Assembly: GCF_003545805.1 (NCBI RefSeq)
Contig: NZ_NMQR01000006.1
Coordinates: forward strand, 62,001 to 126,000
Source: Photorhabdus sp. CRCIA-P01
GTDB taxonomy: Bacteria; Pseudomonadota; Gammaproteobacteria; Enterobacterales; Enterobacteriaceae
Length of the DNA stretch: 64,000 nucleotides
Reading direction: 5' to 3'
Shown piece after piece: positions 1-10,184 of the stretch. The notes beneath the pieces are model-generated. The model did not search any database, had not been told where the DNA came from, and was given only the letters and a program-made list of their open reading frames with translations. The translations under genes and the position numbers were made by a program. Every line of letters starts with the position of its first letter. Position 1 is the stretch's first letter.

Positions 1-360
1 TTAGCCTGGCATATAAAAGGTTTAGAGGAAGTTAAAGCTATCTATCCAGTGTTAACTGTAACAATTAATGCTCTTATCCTCTCTGTCCTTGATAAGAATT
101 ACACGCAAATTTTCCCAGATTTCTCTATTCATTCAAAAATCCCAATATCACCAATAGCGTCGTTTGATGATTTACTGGTTAATATTGGCAATCAACATAC
201 TCATGCCTATACCAAAGAGTATGATATGAGTTTCATCACCATTGATGATAATTTAAACATACCGACTGATTACGATATTGTTGTCATTAATGATAGCCTA
301 TCCGAAAGTATTGTTGATCTCTTCAAGTTTTTAATCAAGGATAAAATCAGTATCACATAA
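1..360 (+). CDS. Class 3 lipase-like protein, C-terminal part (5' end outside window)
   Basis: The first base of the window is already inside this reading frame, so only the last 119 codons are seen and no start can be given. The translation aligns with the C-terminal thirds of the two complete lipase paralogues downstream, sharing the AW..KGLEE segment and a QHTHAY motif that holds the presumed catalytic histidine. The nucleophile-containing GHSLGG part lies upstream, outside the window. It is the first of at least three tandem copies and is followed by the same short hairpin as the others. Function (hydrolysis of lipid esters) is inferred from family membership; the substrate is unknown. 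Confidence 0.8.
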   Translation, partial: LAWHIKGLEEVKAIYPVLTVTINALILSVLDKNYTQIFPDFSIHSKIPISPIASFDDLLVNIGNQHTHAYTKEYDMSFITIDDNLNIPTDYDIVVINDSLSESIVDLFKFLIKDKISIT

Positions 361-397
361 TTTTATATTATTATGTATATTTCTCTCAGAGTATAAA

Positions 398-420
398 TGG
401 GACCTTTATTAAAGGTTCCA
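398..420 (+). terminator. Hairpin after lipase copy 1
   Basis: An inverted repeat of the form GGACCTTT-ATT-AAAGGTTCC lies about 40 bases after the stop codon. The same hairpin follows the other two lipase genes (1873-1895 and 3678-3700), so it belongs to the duplicated unit. There is no long T-run after it, so termination is likely but not certain. The remaining gap to the next gene (421-732) is AT-rich leader resembling the sequence upstream of the third copy. Confidence 0.55.
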
Positions 421-732
421 TTCATTGCAATAAATTACTTTCCATAAGCAGTATGATATACAAAGTAACTCATATAATCTTTCAAAGATGTAATGATATT
501 TCGTGTAACTATTTGGCACATCATCTTTATCACTTATTTTTAATTTCATAATAAATAATTTACATGTTGCCAAATAAAATAACATTAAAAAATCCTTTGC
601 ACACATTTGACATATTCAAAATTCATTATTAACTTTAACTATATTTTCCATTTAAACGTAAGCTTCAAAAAATTAAACCTTGATGTTTTAACCTAAAAAT
701 CAGATCAACATTTAAAAATGGGAGAGATAAAA

Positions 733-1818
733 ATGACTATATCCTGTGAAGAGCAAAAATTAAATCTTGCATTAAGCCTTATTATTAATTCTGGAGAAAT
801 TTCTGACAAACCAGACAAAATAAAAGTCATTGAATGTGATATTCATAAATCACTTAAGAACAGTAAAGCAACAGCAGATAAATTCTCTATGGTTTGGGGG
901 CCGGCTATATTCCGTATTGATGAAAAACACCATGACAAAAAATATGATCACGTTGTAATGATTGTGAAAGATATCGATAATCCAAGTGACTATCGCATTG
1001 TCATTCGAGGAACCTGGTCTAGGATTAATGAGATTAATGAAGATCTTCATGTATCTAAAACTGTAGACTGGTCTAACTGGGACACAAATATTCCTCAAGA
1101 ATTTAAAGACGCTAAAATTTCCCATGGAACAGACTTAGCATTAACCTCTCTTATTAATGGCTGTCCTCTTAATGAGGACAATGAACCACTCATCGATAAA
1201 ATTAATAAAATTATCAAAGAAGAAGGGAAAAATAAGATACTGAATATTACCGTCACGGGACATAGTTTGGGCGGTGTACTCGCTTCTACTATTGGCTTAT
1301 ATCTGAAGAGAAAATACCTTAATGAAGGAAACGACAATATTCGTATTCAAGTATGTACTTTTGCAGCCCCAACTGCCGGTAATGATATTTTCGCCTCCTA
1401 TTCCGACTCCGTTTTTAAAGGTACATTAAGCCCTGATTCTTATGAAAGTAATTTTCTAAGAATTCATAATAACCATGACATCGTTCCACTAGCATGGGCT
1501 AAAAATGATTTGAAGAAAATTGAGAAACTCTATCCAATACTAATAATTGGAGTTGAGATTTATATCCACAAAACCCGCCATATAAACTATACCCAACTCT
1601 CCCCAGAGTTCTCTTTTTCAGAGAAGTTAAATAAACATCAAAACTTACTTGATAGTATAGGGTTTCAACATATCAATGCATATCCAAAATATTATCAAAT
1701 GAGTTACAAAGAAATTCATGGCAATTCAACGATACCGACTGGCTGCGATATTGTTGTGATTGATAATAACTTATCTAAACATATTCATAACTGTTTCAGC
1801 TCTCTAATTAAAGATTAG
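733..1818 (+). CDS. Class 3 lipase-like alpha/beta hydrolase, copy 2
   Basis: A 361-residue protein of the lipase class 3 fold. The nucleophile elbow GHSLGG places the serine at residue 178; the downstream D249 (in HDIVPLAW) and H313 (in QHINAY) fit the expected Ser-Asp-His triad order. I see no signal peptide, so secretion, if any, would need another route. The start at 733 is chosen because GGGAGAG lies just upstream at good spacing; an in-frame ATG at 718 would place that ribosome-binding site inside the gene. It sits between two paralogues in the same direction. Related lipases occur near toxin-complex genes in Photorhabdus, but the substrate here cannot be told from sequence. Confidence 0.8.
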   Translation: MTISCEEQKLNLALSLIINSGEISDKPDKIKVIECDIHKSLKNSKATADKFSMVWGPAIFRIDEKHHDKKYDHVVMIVKDIDNPSDYRIVIRGTWSRINEINEDLHVSKTVDWSNWDTNIPQEFKDAKISHGTDLALTSLINGCPLNEDNEPLIDKINKIIKEEGKNKILNITVTGHSLGGVLASTIGLYLKRKYLNEGNDNIRIQVCTFAAPTAGNDIFASYSDSVFKGTLSPDSYESNFLRIHNNHDIVPLAWAKNDLKKIEKLYPILIIGVEIYIHKTRHINYTQLSPEFSFSEKLNKHQNLLDSIGFQHINAYPKYYQMSYKEIHGNSTIPTGCDIVVIDNNLSKHIHNCFSSLIKD

Positions 1819-1872
1819 AGCAATATTACATAACCTTACCCTATTGTAATATATTTTCTGATTCATCAGTAA

Positions 1873-1895
1873 TGGAACCTTTATTAAAGGTTCCA
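1873..1895 (+). terminator. Hairpin after lipase copy 2
   Basis: Perfect inverted repeat TGGAACCTTT-ATT-AAAGGTTCCA about 55 bases after the stop. It matches the hairpins behind copies 1 and 3 almost base for base. Confidence 0.55.
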
Positions 1896-1997
1896 TTCAT
1901 TGCAATAAATTACAATTGAATAGAGTAAATAAATTATTTTTCCTACCTATAACTAATTACAGTAATTCACTATCACTCACTTTTGTAGATACCAATA

Positions 1998-2115
1998 TAT
2001 ACCCTTCATCTTTCAAGCTGCTGCTTTGTTGGCTACTTTCACTCACCCCAGTCACATCATTATCTATGCTCCTGGGGATTCGTTCACTTGCCGCCGCGCT
2101 GCAACTCGAAATCTA
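1998..2115. repeat. ERIC-type palindromic repeat
   Basis: Contains the ERIC core (CACCCCAGTCAC, then CTCCTGGGGATTC) and outer arms that pair, beginning TATACCCTTCATC and ending near GCAACTCGAAATC. The usual closing GGTATATA is missing, so the right end is slightly trimmed. It belongs to the CTGGGG subfamily. It lies between lipase copies 2 and 3. Confidence 0.85.
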
Positions 2116-2174
2116 ATTATTTTCCATAGCTAATAATTAGCTATGCCCTTCACGTTATCATTACCAATAGCTAA

Positions 2175-2302
2175 TATACCCGTTATCTTTCAAGCTGCTG
2201 CTTTGTTGGCTGCTTTCACTCACCCCAGTCACATAGTTATCTATGCTCCTGGGGATTCGTTCACTTGCCGCCTCGCTGCAACTCGAAATCTATTAGGTAT
2301 AT
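2175..2302. repeat. ERIC-type palindromic repeat
   Basis: Second ERIC copy in the same gap, same orientation and same CTGGGG subfamily, complete with TATACC at the left and GGTATATA at the right. The two copies are about 60 bases apart. The rest of 1819-2533 is AT-rich leader similar to that before copy 2 of the lipase. Confidence 0.9.
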
Positions 2303-2533
2303 AATCTTAAAAAATCATAACATAATTTTTACTATTTATTTTAAAGTTCATAATAGATAATTTATTTTGTTAAATAAAATAACTTTAAAAAATTATATAC
2401 TCTCATTTAACAGATTTAAAGATAATTATTAACTTTGACTCTGTTATTTAAATAAAAACCCAAAGTATTGATCATTAGTGTTTAAGCTAACACACCAGAT
2501 CAGCATTCATTATATTAAAAATTGGAAACAAAA

Positions 2534-3637
2534 ATGACAATTTCTCTTGAAGATCAAAAAATAAATCTTGCGTTAGGCTTTATTATCAACTCTGGGAGTA
2601 TAATAACCTATCAATCAGAACCGGCTATCGTTTCAGAAAATATTCAAAAATCATTAGCAAGTAGTAAGGCTACCGCAAATAGATTCTCCATCATTTGGGG
2701 ACCTGCTGTTTTTCGTGTCGGTAGTGTTAATAAGAAAACAAGCGCTGTAGATAAAAAAGACGATCACGTTTTATTCATTGTAAAAGATCTCAAAAATCCA
2801 AACGATTATCGAATCGTTATTCGCGGATCATGGTCCAATGTTAACTGGTTTGATGAGAATTTCAATGTAGGCACAACTGAAAACTGGTCAATTTGGGATT
2901 CAAAAGCCCCCAAAGATGCTAAAATTTCAAAAGGAACCCATATAACTTTAGACTATATTGTCAACCAAATAAAGAGCAATAACCCTCCTGGTTATGGAGA
3001 ATCATTGATTGAGGCAATTGATAAAATTGCACTGGAAGAAGGCGTACATAATATTATTCTTACAGGGCATAGTTTAGGCGGTGTAATGGCCTCTACGCTT
3101 GGTGTGTATTTAAAGAGACGTTATATTGATAGAGGAAATAATAATATTCGTATTCATGTTTCCTCCTTTGCTGCCCCAACTGCGGGTAACGATGTTTTCG
3201 CATCCTATAGTGAATCTGTTTTTAATGGAACATTACTATCTAGCTATGAAAGTAATTTTCTCCGGATCCATAACCGTAAAGATATTGTTACCCTAGCCTG
3301 GAGTGTAAAAGGATTAGAAGAAATTAAGGCTCTCTATCCAATATCAACTTTAATCGTTAACGGTTTTATCTCAGTCGTGAAGGATAAGAATTACACTCAA
3401 CTTACGCCAGATTTACCTTTTACTGCACCTGATTTAAAACCTTCTACCGGTTTAATTGAAAAACTCGTACTTCAACATATTGATGCTTATCCCAAAGAGT
3501 ACGGCATGAGTTTTACAGTCGTTAATGATCGCGCTAATCCACCAACTGATTATGATATTGTTGTGATTAACGATGGTCAATCTCGCTATATTAGAGAATT
3601 TTTATCATCTATTGTTCAAGATGAAGACCAGACCTAA
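2534..3637 (+). CDS. Class 3 lipase-like alpha/beta hydrolase, copy 3
   Basis: A 367-residue paralogue of the preceding gene with the same organisation. GHSLGG gives Ser180, RKDIVTLAW gives Asp250, and QHIDAY gives His315. The start at 2534 (MTISLEDQK) is favoured because TTGGAAAC lies just before it; an in-frame TTG at 2522 falls within that signal. The protein differs from copy 2 mainly in the stretch before the nucleophile elbow and in the region between Asp and His, the usual lid and substrate-binding parts, so the copies may differ in specificity (inference). No signal peptide is seen. A hairpin follows the gene. Confidence 0.8.
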   Translation: MTISLEDQKINLALGFIINSGSIITYQSEPAIVSENIQKSLASSKATANRFSIIWGPAVFRVGSVNKKTSAVDKKDDHVLFIVKDLKNPNDYRIVIRGSWSNVNWFDENFNVGTTENWSIWDSKAPKDAKISKGTHITLDYIVNQIKSNNPPGYGESLIEAIDKIALEEGVHNIILTGHSLGGVMASTLGVYLKRRYIDRGNNNIRIHVSSFAAPTAGNDVFASYSESVFNGTLLSSYESNFLRIHNRKDIVTLAWSVKGLEEIKALYPISTLIVNGFISVVKDKNYTQLTPDLPFTAPDLKPSTGLIEKLVLQHIDAYPKEYGMSFTVVNDRANPPTDYDIVVINDGQSRYIREFLSSIVQDEDQT

Positions 3638-3677
3638 TAGTTTCATCATATTGATTATTTTTATAATTTAACCAAAA

Positions 3678-3700
3678 TGGAACCTTGATTAAAGGTTCCA
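3678..3700 (+). terminator. Hairpin after lipase copy 3
   Basis: Inverted repeat TGGAACCTT-GATT-AAAGGTTCCA about 40 bases after the stop, the third example of the hairpin shared by this gene cluster. Confidence 0.55.
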
Positions 3701-3899
3701 TTTATTACAATAAAAGTTTATTCCAGATAATTACCCCCCCACCAAGTTATTTCTGACAAGTCATCCTTCTGTCAAAATCATTTATAATGACCATTATCAC
3801 ATCAATTAAATTTTTTTTGACAAAAATATCACGTAATAGTAATAAAATTCATTATCATCTGACGTTTTATAAAACAAAATATGACAAAAGGAAACCAAA

Positions 3900-4199
3900 A
3901 TGGAAGCAAAAAAGCTAGAAACCAGAAGATTAATATTACCTCCTTTAGAAAGTAAAGATGATATACAAATTCAAAACATTTTTCCTAAGTGGGAAATTGT
4001 TCGTTATCTTACAGCAAACACCCCGTGGCCCTACCCAGATGATGGCACCCTGGAATATATAAATAAGATCGCACTACCATCAATGGCAGAAGGAAGCGCA
4101 TGGTTTTGGACTATAAGAAGGAAGGATGATCCATCAATAATAATAGGAATGATATCGCTATACGATCAAGAAAATAATAACCCCAATGGGAAGTTCTAA
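3900..4199 (+). pseudogene. GNAT (RimJ/RimL-like) acetyltransferase, truncated
   Basis: The 99-residue product begins LETRRLILPPL, typical of ribosomal-protein-type GNAT acetyltransferases, and continues through W.IRRK...IIGMISLY, the first strands of the fold. It stops before the acetyl-CoA binding motif (R/Q-x-x-G-x-G/A). Family members usually run to about 170-190 residues, so the catalytic half is missing. The reading frame ends 18 bases before the end of the opposing dusC gene, leaving no room for the rest. A good ribosome-binding site (AAGGAAA) survives. Best read as a gene cut off by rearrangement. Confidence 0.65.
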
Positions 4200-4217
4200 G
4201 TTGCTCTTCATCACCGG

Positions 4218-5150
4218 TCACACCAAAGAGATAACATGTGCTATATCAGCAGACGTTTTTAACTTTCTTATCTCTTCAAACAGCGTTGTCGCCTCTTCAT
4301 ATTCTTTGCGTAAATAACCAAGCCACTGTTTAATCCGAGCAACATGATATTGCCCGGTATCACCCTGTTTTTCCAACCGGATATATTTTTGCAATAGTTG
4401 AACAACGTCCTGCCAACACATTTTTGGTTCGTTATATTTCACCACTCGGCTCAAATTAGGAACATGAAGCGCGCCCCGCCCAATCATGACCGCATCACAA
4501 CCTGTCACACTCAGGCAATCCTGCGCACTTTGCCAATCCCAAATTTCACCGTTGGCGATAACCGGAATAGAAAGACGTTGACGGATTTCACCAATCGCTT
4601 GCCAGTTAATACGCTCCGCTTTGTAACCATCCTCTCTGGTCCGCCCATGAACCGTCATTTCCGTCGCGCCCGCCTGTTGTACCGCATCGGCAATTTCACA
4701 TTGCCGATCAACACTATCCCAACCTAAACGAACCTTAACCGTCACAGGCAAATGAGCAGGTACTGCTTCACGTATCGCTTTCGCTCCTTGATAAATCAGT
4801 TCAGGATCTTTCAGCAACGTTGCTCCGCCACCGCTACCATTGACTGTTTTTGATGGACAACCGCAATTCAAATCAACGCCATAAGATCCTAATTCAATCG
4901 CTCGTGCCGCGTTTTCCGCCAGCCATCGCGGATATTGACCCAAGAGCTGAACCCTTACCAATGTGCCGGATGGTGTCCGGCTTTGGTTACGTAATTCAGG
5001 ACAAAGCTTATAAAAAGATTTTACCGGCAATAGGCTATCGACAACCCGTAAAAATTCCGTAATGCACAAATCGTACTCATTGATTTCACTCAGAAGTTCC
5101 CTAACCAAAGAGTCCAGCACACCTTCCATCGGAGCCAGTAAAACCCGCAT
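4218..5150 (-). CDS. dusC: tRNA-dihydrouridine(16) synthase DusC
   Basis: A 310-residue FMN-dependent enzyme that reduces uridine to dihydrouridine in tRNA; the DusC subfamily acts on U16. It begins [13 protein letters not shown], and the catalytic cysteine is C98 within [10 protein letters not shown], followed by a glycine-rich phosphate-binding stretch. VMIGRGAL near residue 225 is the second flavin phosphate contact of the TIM barrel. Length and sequence match E. coli YohI/DusC. It starts 3 bases after the rhlE stop and is probably cotranscribed with it, an arrangement unlike E. coli, where the two genes are apart. Confidence 0.93.
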   Translation of the reverse strand: MRVLLAPMEGVLDSLVRELLSEINEYDLCITEFLRVVDSLLPVKSFYKLCPELRNQSRTPSGTLVRVQLLGQYPRWLAENAARAIELGSYGVDLNCGCPSKTVNGSGGGATLLKDPELIYQGAKAIREAVPAHLPVTVKVRLGWDSVDRQCEIADAVQQAGATEMTVHGRTREDGYKAERINWQAIGEIRQRLSIPVIANGEIWDWQSAQDCLSVTGCDAVMIGRGALHVPNLSRVVKYNEPKMCWQDVVQLLQKYIRLEKQGDTGQYHVARIKQWLGYLRKEYEEATTLFEEIRKLKTSADIAHVISLV

Positions 5151-5153
5151 TAA

Positions 5154-6440
5154 TTAACCCCAGACGTTAGACGATTTATGGGATACATCATGACTGCTGC
5201 TACGCTGACGCGAAGGCGCCCCAGAACGGCGATGGCTATTTTTCTGTCGATTATCGCCACGTGCCTGACGACCATTTTGGATAGGTTCAGCCTTGATGGT
5301 TGGATCTGGCTCATAGCCGGGAATTGCCATACGGGGAATCTCCCGTTTTAACAAACGTTCAATATCTTTCAACAGTTTGTGCTCATCAACACAGACCAGA
5401 GAAAGTGCCTGCCCTGTTGCATCTGCTCGACCAGTACGACCAATACGGTGAACATAATCTTCAGCGACATTAGGCAATTCAAAATTCACCACATAAGGCA
5501 GTTGATCAATGTCCAGACCGCGGGCAGCAATATCTGTCGCTACCAATACTCTGATCCGGCCATCTTTAAAATCAGCCAGTGCACGGGTTCTTGCTCCCTG
5601 ACTTTTATTACCATGAATAGCCGAAGCCGTTATACCATCTTTATTTAACTGTTCCGCCAAGCGGTTCGCACCATGCTTGGTTCGGGTAAATACCAGAACT
5701 TGCTGCCAGTTACGGCTGCCGATCAAGAAAGAGAGCAGCTCACCTTTACGCTTTTTATCGACAAAGTGAACAAGCTGTTCAATCTGTTCAGAAGCAGAGT
5801 TACGACGGGCAACTTCAACACTGACGGGATCTCGCAATAACTTATTAGCTAAATTTTTGATATCGTCAGAGAAAGTTGCAGAAAACAGTAAATTTTGCCG
5901 TTTCGGTGGTAATTTATTCAGCACCCGGCGAATATCATGAATAAACCCCATATCCAGCATTCGGTCAGCTTCATCCAATACCAGAATTTCTACCCGTGAT
6001 AAATCAACCGCATTTTGATGTTCAAGATCCAGTAACCGCCCTGGTGTTGCGACTAAAATATCCACACCACCACGCAATTTCATCATCTGAGGGTTAATAC
6101 TGACACCGCCAAAAACAACCAGAGAGCGCAGTCTGAGGTATTTGCCGTAGTCGCGTACATTTTCACCCACTTGAGCAGCCAATTCACGGGTTGGGGTCAG
6201 GATTAATGCTCTGACTGGCCGGCGCCCTTTCATCTGAATAGGGGAATCATTTAACCGTTGCAGCATGGGTAAGGTAAAACCCGCGGTTTTACCCGTGCCT
6301 GTTTGAGCACTCGCTAATAAATCTTTACCCGCTAATACAACAGGAATTGCCTGTTGTTGAATTGGCGTCGGCGCTGAATAACCCTGTTCTTCAACGGCAC
6401 GCAAAATATCAGCACTTAAGCCAAGTGATTTAAAATTCAT
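5154..6440 (-). CDS. rhlE: DEAD-box ATP-dependent RNA helicase RhlE
   Basis: 428 residues with the DEAD-box motifs in order: Q motif (TPIQQQAIP), Walker A AQTGTGKT at 45-52, PTRELA, DEAD in [16 protein letters not shown] in LFSATF, ARGLDI and HRIGRTGR. The C-terminal tail after about residue 375 is basic and low in complexity, rich in R, Q and S, as in RhlE proteins, which help ribosome maturation and RNA turnover. The gene is divergent from cecR with about 300 bases between them, the same neighbour relation as in E. coli. dusC follows immediately. Confidence 0.95.
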   Translation of the reverse strand: MNFKSLGLSADILRAVEEQGYSAPTPIQQQAIPVVLAGKDLLASAQTGTGKTAGFTLPMLQRLNDSPIQMKGRRPVRALILTPTRELAAQVGENVRDYGKYLRLRSLVVFGGVSINPQMMKLRGGVDILVATPGRLLDLEHQNAVDLSRVEILVLDEADRMLDMGFIHDIRRVLNKLPPKRQNLLFSATFSDDIKNLANKLLRDPVSVEVARRNSASEQIEQLVHFVDKKRKGELLSFLIGSRNWQQVLVFTRTKHGANRLAEQLNKDGITASAIHGNKSQGARTRALADFKDGRIRVLVATDIAARGLDIDQLPYVVNFELPNVAEDYVHRIGRTGRADATGQALSLVCVDEHKLLKDIERLLKREIPRMAIPGYEPDPTIKAEPIQNGRQARGDNRQKNSHRRSGAPSRQRSSSHDVSHKSSNVWG

Positions 6441-6736
6441 AAATAAGAAATGCTCCAGACTTCACCATTCCTGAACGCTATTCAGGGGCAGTTTTATGGG
6501 AAGAAAATCAGACGTGGTCAATACCACAAAGGAAAAAACACAAACTGCAATGCGCCATATCTCGGCTATTATACCAGATATACTTTCTGATGATGCAACT
6601 AAAACAACAGCTATTTACCCGGTAATTTTCATGATCCATAACATTTTTATGCAATTTACATTGATTTACTATAAGTATAGAGTTAACCCATGATTGATAT
6701 TTTGTTTAAGTCTTTTGATTATTTGCAACAGGATTC

Positions 6737-7429
6737 ATGTCCATGTCAGTCAACAACACCCAAACCGCCAGAGGCGAACAAGCCAAACAACAGCTACTCG
6801 AAGCAGCCCTTGAAATTTTCGGTAAATCAGGACTGACCGGTGCAACGACTAGGGAAATTACATTACATGCTCAACAAAACATTGCCGCCATAGCTTATTA
6901 TTTTGGCTCTAAAGAGGGGCTTTATCAGGCAGTTGCCCAGTATATTACTGACACAATTAAGACTGAGTTCACTCATCTTTTTAAAAAAATTGATGATTTT
7001 TTTTCATCATCAGCACCGTACTCACCAGAAAATATATTGAGGATGATTCATGAAGGATTCCTTGGAATTAACCGCCTGATGATTGAAAAAGAGAGTATTA
7101 ATATCAGCCGGATAATGGCCAGAGAACAACTTGCACCAACCGATGCTTATACCCTAATCCATGAGCAAGCACTCGTGCCTCTTCACAGCAGATTAAATAA
7201 ACTGATTGCCTGCTATATCGGCGCCGATGAACATCAGCTTTCCACCATGCTACACACTCATGCTCTCATGGGAGAAGTTCTCACTTTCCGCATGGCGAGG
7301 GAAACTTTATTACGTCAGACAGGCTGGAATAATATCGGGCCCGAAGAATATAAATTGATTGATCAGATCCTTATCCAGCATATCGATTTATTACTGAATG
7401 GACTGAAGAAACATAATCCGAATAAATAA
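6737..7429 (+). CDS. cecR: TetR-family regulator CecR (YbiH)
   Basis: A 230-residue TetR-type repressor. The N-terminal helix-turn-helix (about residues 15-65) includes the conserved stretch TTREI...[18 protein letters not shown]. The C-terminal ligand-binding domain resembles E. coli CecR, including REQL.PT.AY.L and LHTHAL.GE. In E. coli, CecR controls the downstream ybhGFSR exporter and rhlE, affecting sensitivity to cefoperazone and chloramphenicol; both target sets flank the gene here as well. ATG codons at 6737 and 6743 are both possible; the AGGA upstream is better spaced for 6743. Confidence 0.9.
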   Translation: MSMSVNNTQTARGEQAKQQLLEAALEIFGKSGLTGATTREITLHAQQNIAAIAYYFGSKEGLYQAVAQYITDTIKTEFTHLFKKIDDFFSSSAPYSPENILRMIHEGFLGINRLMIEKESINISRIMAREQLAPTDAYTLIHEQALVPLHSRLNKLIACYIGADEHQLSTMLHTHALMGEVLTFRMARETLLRQTGWNNIGPEEYKLIDQILIQHIDLLLNGLKKHNPNK

Positions 7430-7445
7430 AATAACAGGGAATATC

Positions 7446-8438
7446 ATGTACAACAAAAAACTCACTCTGGCAATATTGGTGACCGCGATTATTCTTAGTG
7501 CTATTTTAGGAAGTTACTATTATCAAGGTAAAAATGATAAAATTCTGACCCTCTATGGCAATGTAGATATACGTACTGTTAATCTTAGTTTCCGGGTTGG
7601 GGGTAAACTCGCTAGTCTACAAGTTGATGAAGGCGATACCATTGCGGCCAATCAAGTTATCGGCCAACTGGACAATGGGCCATTTATTAACGCTCTCAAT
7701 AAAGCAAAAGCCACTCGTGATAGCACTAAAGCACGTTTAGCCATGATGGAAGAGGGTTATCGCACAGAAGAAATTGCCCAAGTCCGTTCGGAAGTTGCAC
7801 AACGCGAGGCTGCCTGGCATTTCGCTGATAGTTTCTTCAAACGCCAACAAGGTTTGTGGCAAAGTAAAGTTATTTCGGCCAACGAATTAGATGATGCTAA
7901 AACCAATCACAATCAAGCATTAGCGGCTTTACAAGCGGCTAAAGATAAACTGAACCAGTTCGAAACCGGTTATCGTAAAGAAGAAATTGCAGAAGCCAGA
8001 GGCCAGCTTGCTCAAGCCGAAGCGGTTGTCGCTCAAGCTGAATTGGATTTACAAGATACTCAACTGACGTCCCCCTCATCCGGTACTATCCTGACCCGTG
8101 CCATTGAACCAGGCACTATGCTGTCAGCCGGCAATACGGTGTTCACACTTTCTCTAACTGACCCGGTTTGGGTAAGAGCCTATATCAGTGAAAGCCATCT
8201 CGGACAGGCAACGCCCGGACGTGAAATTTTACTCTATACCGACAGCCGCAAAGATAAACCTTATCACGGCAAAATTGGTTTTGTTTCACCCACAGCCGAA
8301 TTTACACCAAAGAATGTAGAGACCCCCGATCTACGTACTGATCTCGTCTATCGGTTGCGCATCATTGTCACCGACCCGGATGATGCCCTGCGTCAAGGTA
8401 TGCCAGTTACACTGCATTTTTCCGATTCAGATAAATAA
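7446..8438 (+). CDS. ybhG: Membrane fusion protein YbhG of an ABC efflux system
   Basis: A 330-residue HlyD-like periplasmic adaptor. A single N-terminal membrane anchor (about residues 7-26) is followed by a biotinyl-lipoyl-like half ([16 protein letters not shown]) and a long alpha-helical hairpin (about 85-210) with an internal repeat of the GYRTEEIAQ / GYRKEEIAE type. The second lipoyl half ([16 protein letters not shown]) and a beta-barrel complete the fold. It would bridge the YbhFSR inner-membrane pump to an outer-membrane channel. Start is preceded by AGGGA; the gene is 16 bases after cecR in one operon. Confidence 0.92.
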   Translation: MYNKKLTLAILVTAIILSAILGSYYYQGKNDKILTLYGNVDIRTVNLSFRVGGKLASLQVDEGDTIAANQVIGQLDNGPFINALNKAKATRDSTKARLAMMEEGYRTEEIAQVRSEVAQREAAWHFADSFFKRQQGLWQSKVISANELDDAKTNHNQALAALQAAKDKLNQFETGYRKEEIAEARGQLAQAEAVVAQAELDLQDTQLTSPSSGTILTRAIEPGTMLSAGNTVFTLSLTDPVWVRAYISESHLGQATPGREILLYTDSRKDKPYHGKIGFVSPTAEFTPKNVETPDLRTDLVYRLRIIVTDPDDALRQGMPVTLHFSDSDK

Positions 8439-8447
8439 GAGGCTGTC

Positions 8448-10184
8448 ATGAGCAGCTCTGCATATACGATAAGGTTAGAAAAAGTCGAAAAAACTTTTCC
8501 CGGCCTGAATAATCACGCGGTATCCAGCCTGACCGCAGAGATCTACGGTGGCTCCGTTACTGGCCTTGTAGGGCCGGATGGGGCAGGAAAAACCACGCTG
8601 ATACGCATGTTAGCGGGTTTACTGAAACCCGATAGCGGTTCTATTGAAATCATGGGGCTTGATCCGATAAAAGATGGCGTACAAGTGCGTTTTGAACTGG
8701 GCTATATGCCACAGAAATTTGGCCTGTATGAAGATTTAACCGTATTAGAAAACCTGAATCTGTATGCAGATCTGCGTGGCGTACTGGGTGACGAGCGTAA
8801 AAAAACCTATGAGCAACTACTTACGTTTACCGATCTGACCCGTTTTACCGGGCGACTGGCGGGCAAACTTTCAGGCGGCATGAAGCAAAAACTGGGGCTT
8901 GCCTGTACTCTGCTTGGTAAACCCAAAGTGTTGCTGCTGGACGAACCCGGCGTTGGCGTTGACCCGATAGCCCGCCGCGAACTCTGGCGGATGGTTCACG
9001 AACTGGCAGATGATGGTATGCTAATCCTCTGGAGTACTTCTTATCTGGATGAAGCCGAGCAATGTCGTGATGTCCTGTTACTTAATCAAGGAAAACTGCT
9101 CTACAGCGGACAACCACAAAAACTGACCCAAAAGATGTCCGGGCGTTCTTTTCTGCTTGGTGCCAAACAAGACTCCCGTAGAAAAATGCTGCAACACGCT
9201 CTCACCTTGCCACAAGTAACGGATGGTGTGATTCAGGGGAAATATGTTCGTCTTATTCTCAAGCCTGATGCCTCTCCGCAAGAATTACTTAGCCAGCTTG
9301 ATCTACCTGATGCTGAAATCGTTAAAGCCGTTCCTCGCTTTGAAGATGCCTTTATCGATTTACTCGGTGGTGGTTCCACCCGCCATTCGGAACTAGCAGA
9401 GATCATGCCACGGATTGCGGCTAACCCGACGGAAACAGTCATTGAAGCACAAGATTTAACCAAAAAATTTGGCGATTTTGCCGCCACTGACCATGTTGAT
9501 TTTCAGGTGAAACGTGGAGAAATCTTTGGTCTGCTTGGCCCGAACGGTGCCGGTAAATCCACCACGTTTAAAATGATGTGCGGGCTCATGGTGCCGACTG
9601 GCGGTAAGGCGCTGGTATTGGGAATGGATCTGAAAACCAGCTCCGGGAAAGCCCGCCAACATTTGGGTTATATGGCGCAGAAATTTTCTCTGTATGGCAA
9701 CCTGACAATTGAACAGAACCTGAAATTTTTTTCCGGCATTTACGGCCTACAAGGGCGCAAGCAAAAAGAAAAAATTGATGGCATGATCGACGCTTTCAAT
9801 CTCAAATCCGTTTTACATCAAACCACCGACCAATTGCCTCTGGGATATAAACAGCGCCTTGCCCTTTCCTGCGCACTGATGCATGAGCCCGATATTCTGT
9901 TCCTGGACGAGCCAACTTCGGGGGTCGATCCGCAGATACGACGCGAATTCTGGCTACATATCAATGGCATGGTAGATAAAGGCGTTACCGTTATGGTGAC
10001 CACCCACTTTATGGATGAAGCAGAATATTGTGACCGAATAGGGCTGGTATTCCGTGGTAAATTGATTGCCGCCGGAACGCCAGATGACTTGAAACAATTG
10101 GTTGCTACTGATGAAAATCCTGACCCATCAATGGAACAGGCATTTATTGATCTGGTCGTTAATTATGATGAGGAGCTACAATAA
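8448..10184 (+). CDS. ybhF: ABC transporter ATP-binding protein YbhF (two ATPase domains)
   Basis: A 578-residue protein carrying two complete ABC ATPase modules in tandem. The first has Walker A GPDGAGKT near residue 43, signature LSGGMKQK and Walker [13 protein letters not shown]. The second has GPNGAGKS near 363, the degenerate signature LPLGYKQR in place of LSGGQ, and Walker [13 protein letters not shown]. Thus one composite ATP site may be weaker, as in other asymmetric ABC exporters (inference). It powers the YbhS/YbhR membrane pair. The stop overlaps the next start (TAATG), pointing to translational coupling. Confidence 0.93.
   Translation: MSSSAYTIRLEKVEKTFPGLNNHAVSSLTAEIYGGSVTGLVGPDGAGKTTLIRMLAGLLKPDSGSIEIMGLDPIKDGVQVRFELGYMPQKFGLYEDLTVLENLNLYADLRGVLGDERKKTYEQLLTFTDLTRFTGRLAGKLSGGMKQKLGLACTLLGKPKVLLLDEPGVGVDPIARRELWRMVHELADDGMLILWSTSYLDEAEQCRDVLLLNQGKLLYSGQPQKLTQKMSGRSFLLGAKQDSRRKMLQHALTLPQVTDGVIQGKYVRLILKPDASPQELLSQLDLPDAEIVKAVPRFEDAFIDLLGGGSTRHSELAEIMPRIAANPTETVIEAQDLTKKFGDFAATDHVDFQVKRGEIFGLLGPNGAGKSTTFKMMCGLMVPTGGKALVLGMDLKTSSGKARQHLGYMAQKFSLYGNLTIEQNLKFFSGIYGLQGRKQKEKIDGMIDAFNLKSVLHQTTDQLPLGYKQRLALSCALMHEPDILFLDEPTSGVDPQIRREFWLHINGMVDKGVTVMVTTHFMDEAEYCDRIGLVFRGKLIAAGTPDDLKQLVATDENPDPSMEQAFIDLVVNYDEELQ

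Noticed and set aside
409-606. 65-residue minus-strand ORF near the left edge
   Set aside because: It runs through the lipase hairpin and AT-rich leader and has no plausible ribosome-binding site.
1916-2116. 66-residue ORF between the lipase genes
   Set aside because: Most of it is ERIC sequence; other ERIC copies give the same false frames.
6496-6693. 65-residue ORF in the rhlE-cecR gap
   Set aside because: No ribosome-binding site or recognisable motif; it lies in the shared promoter region.
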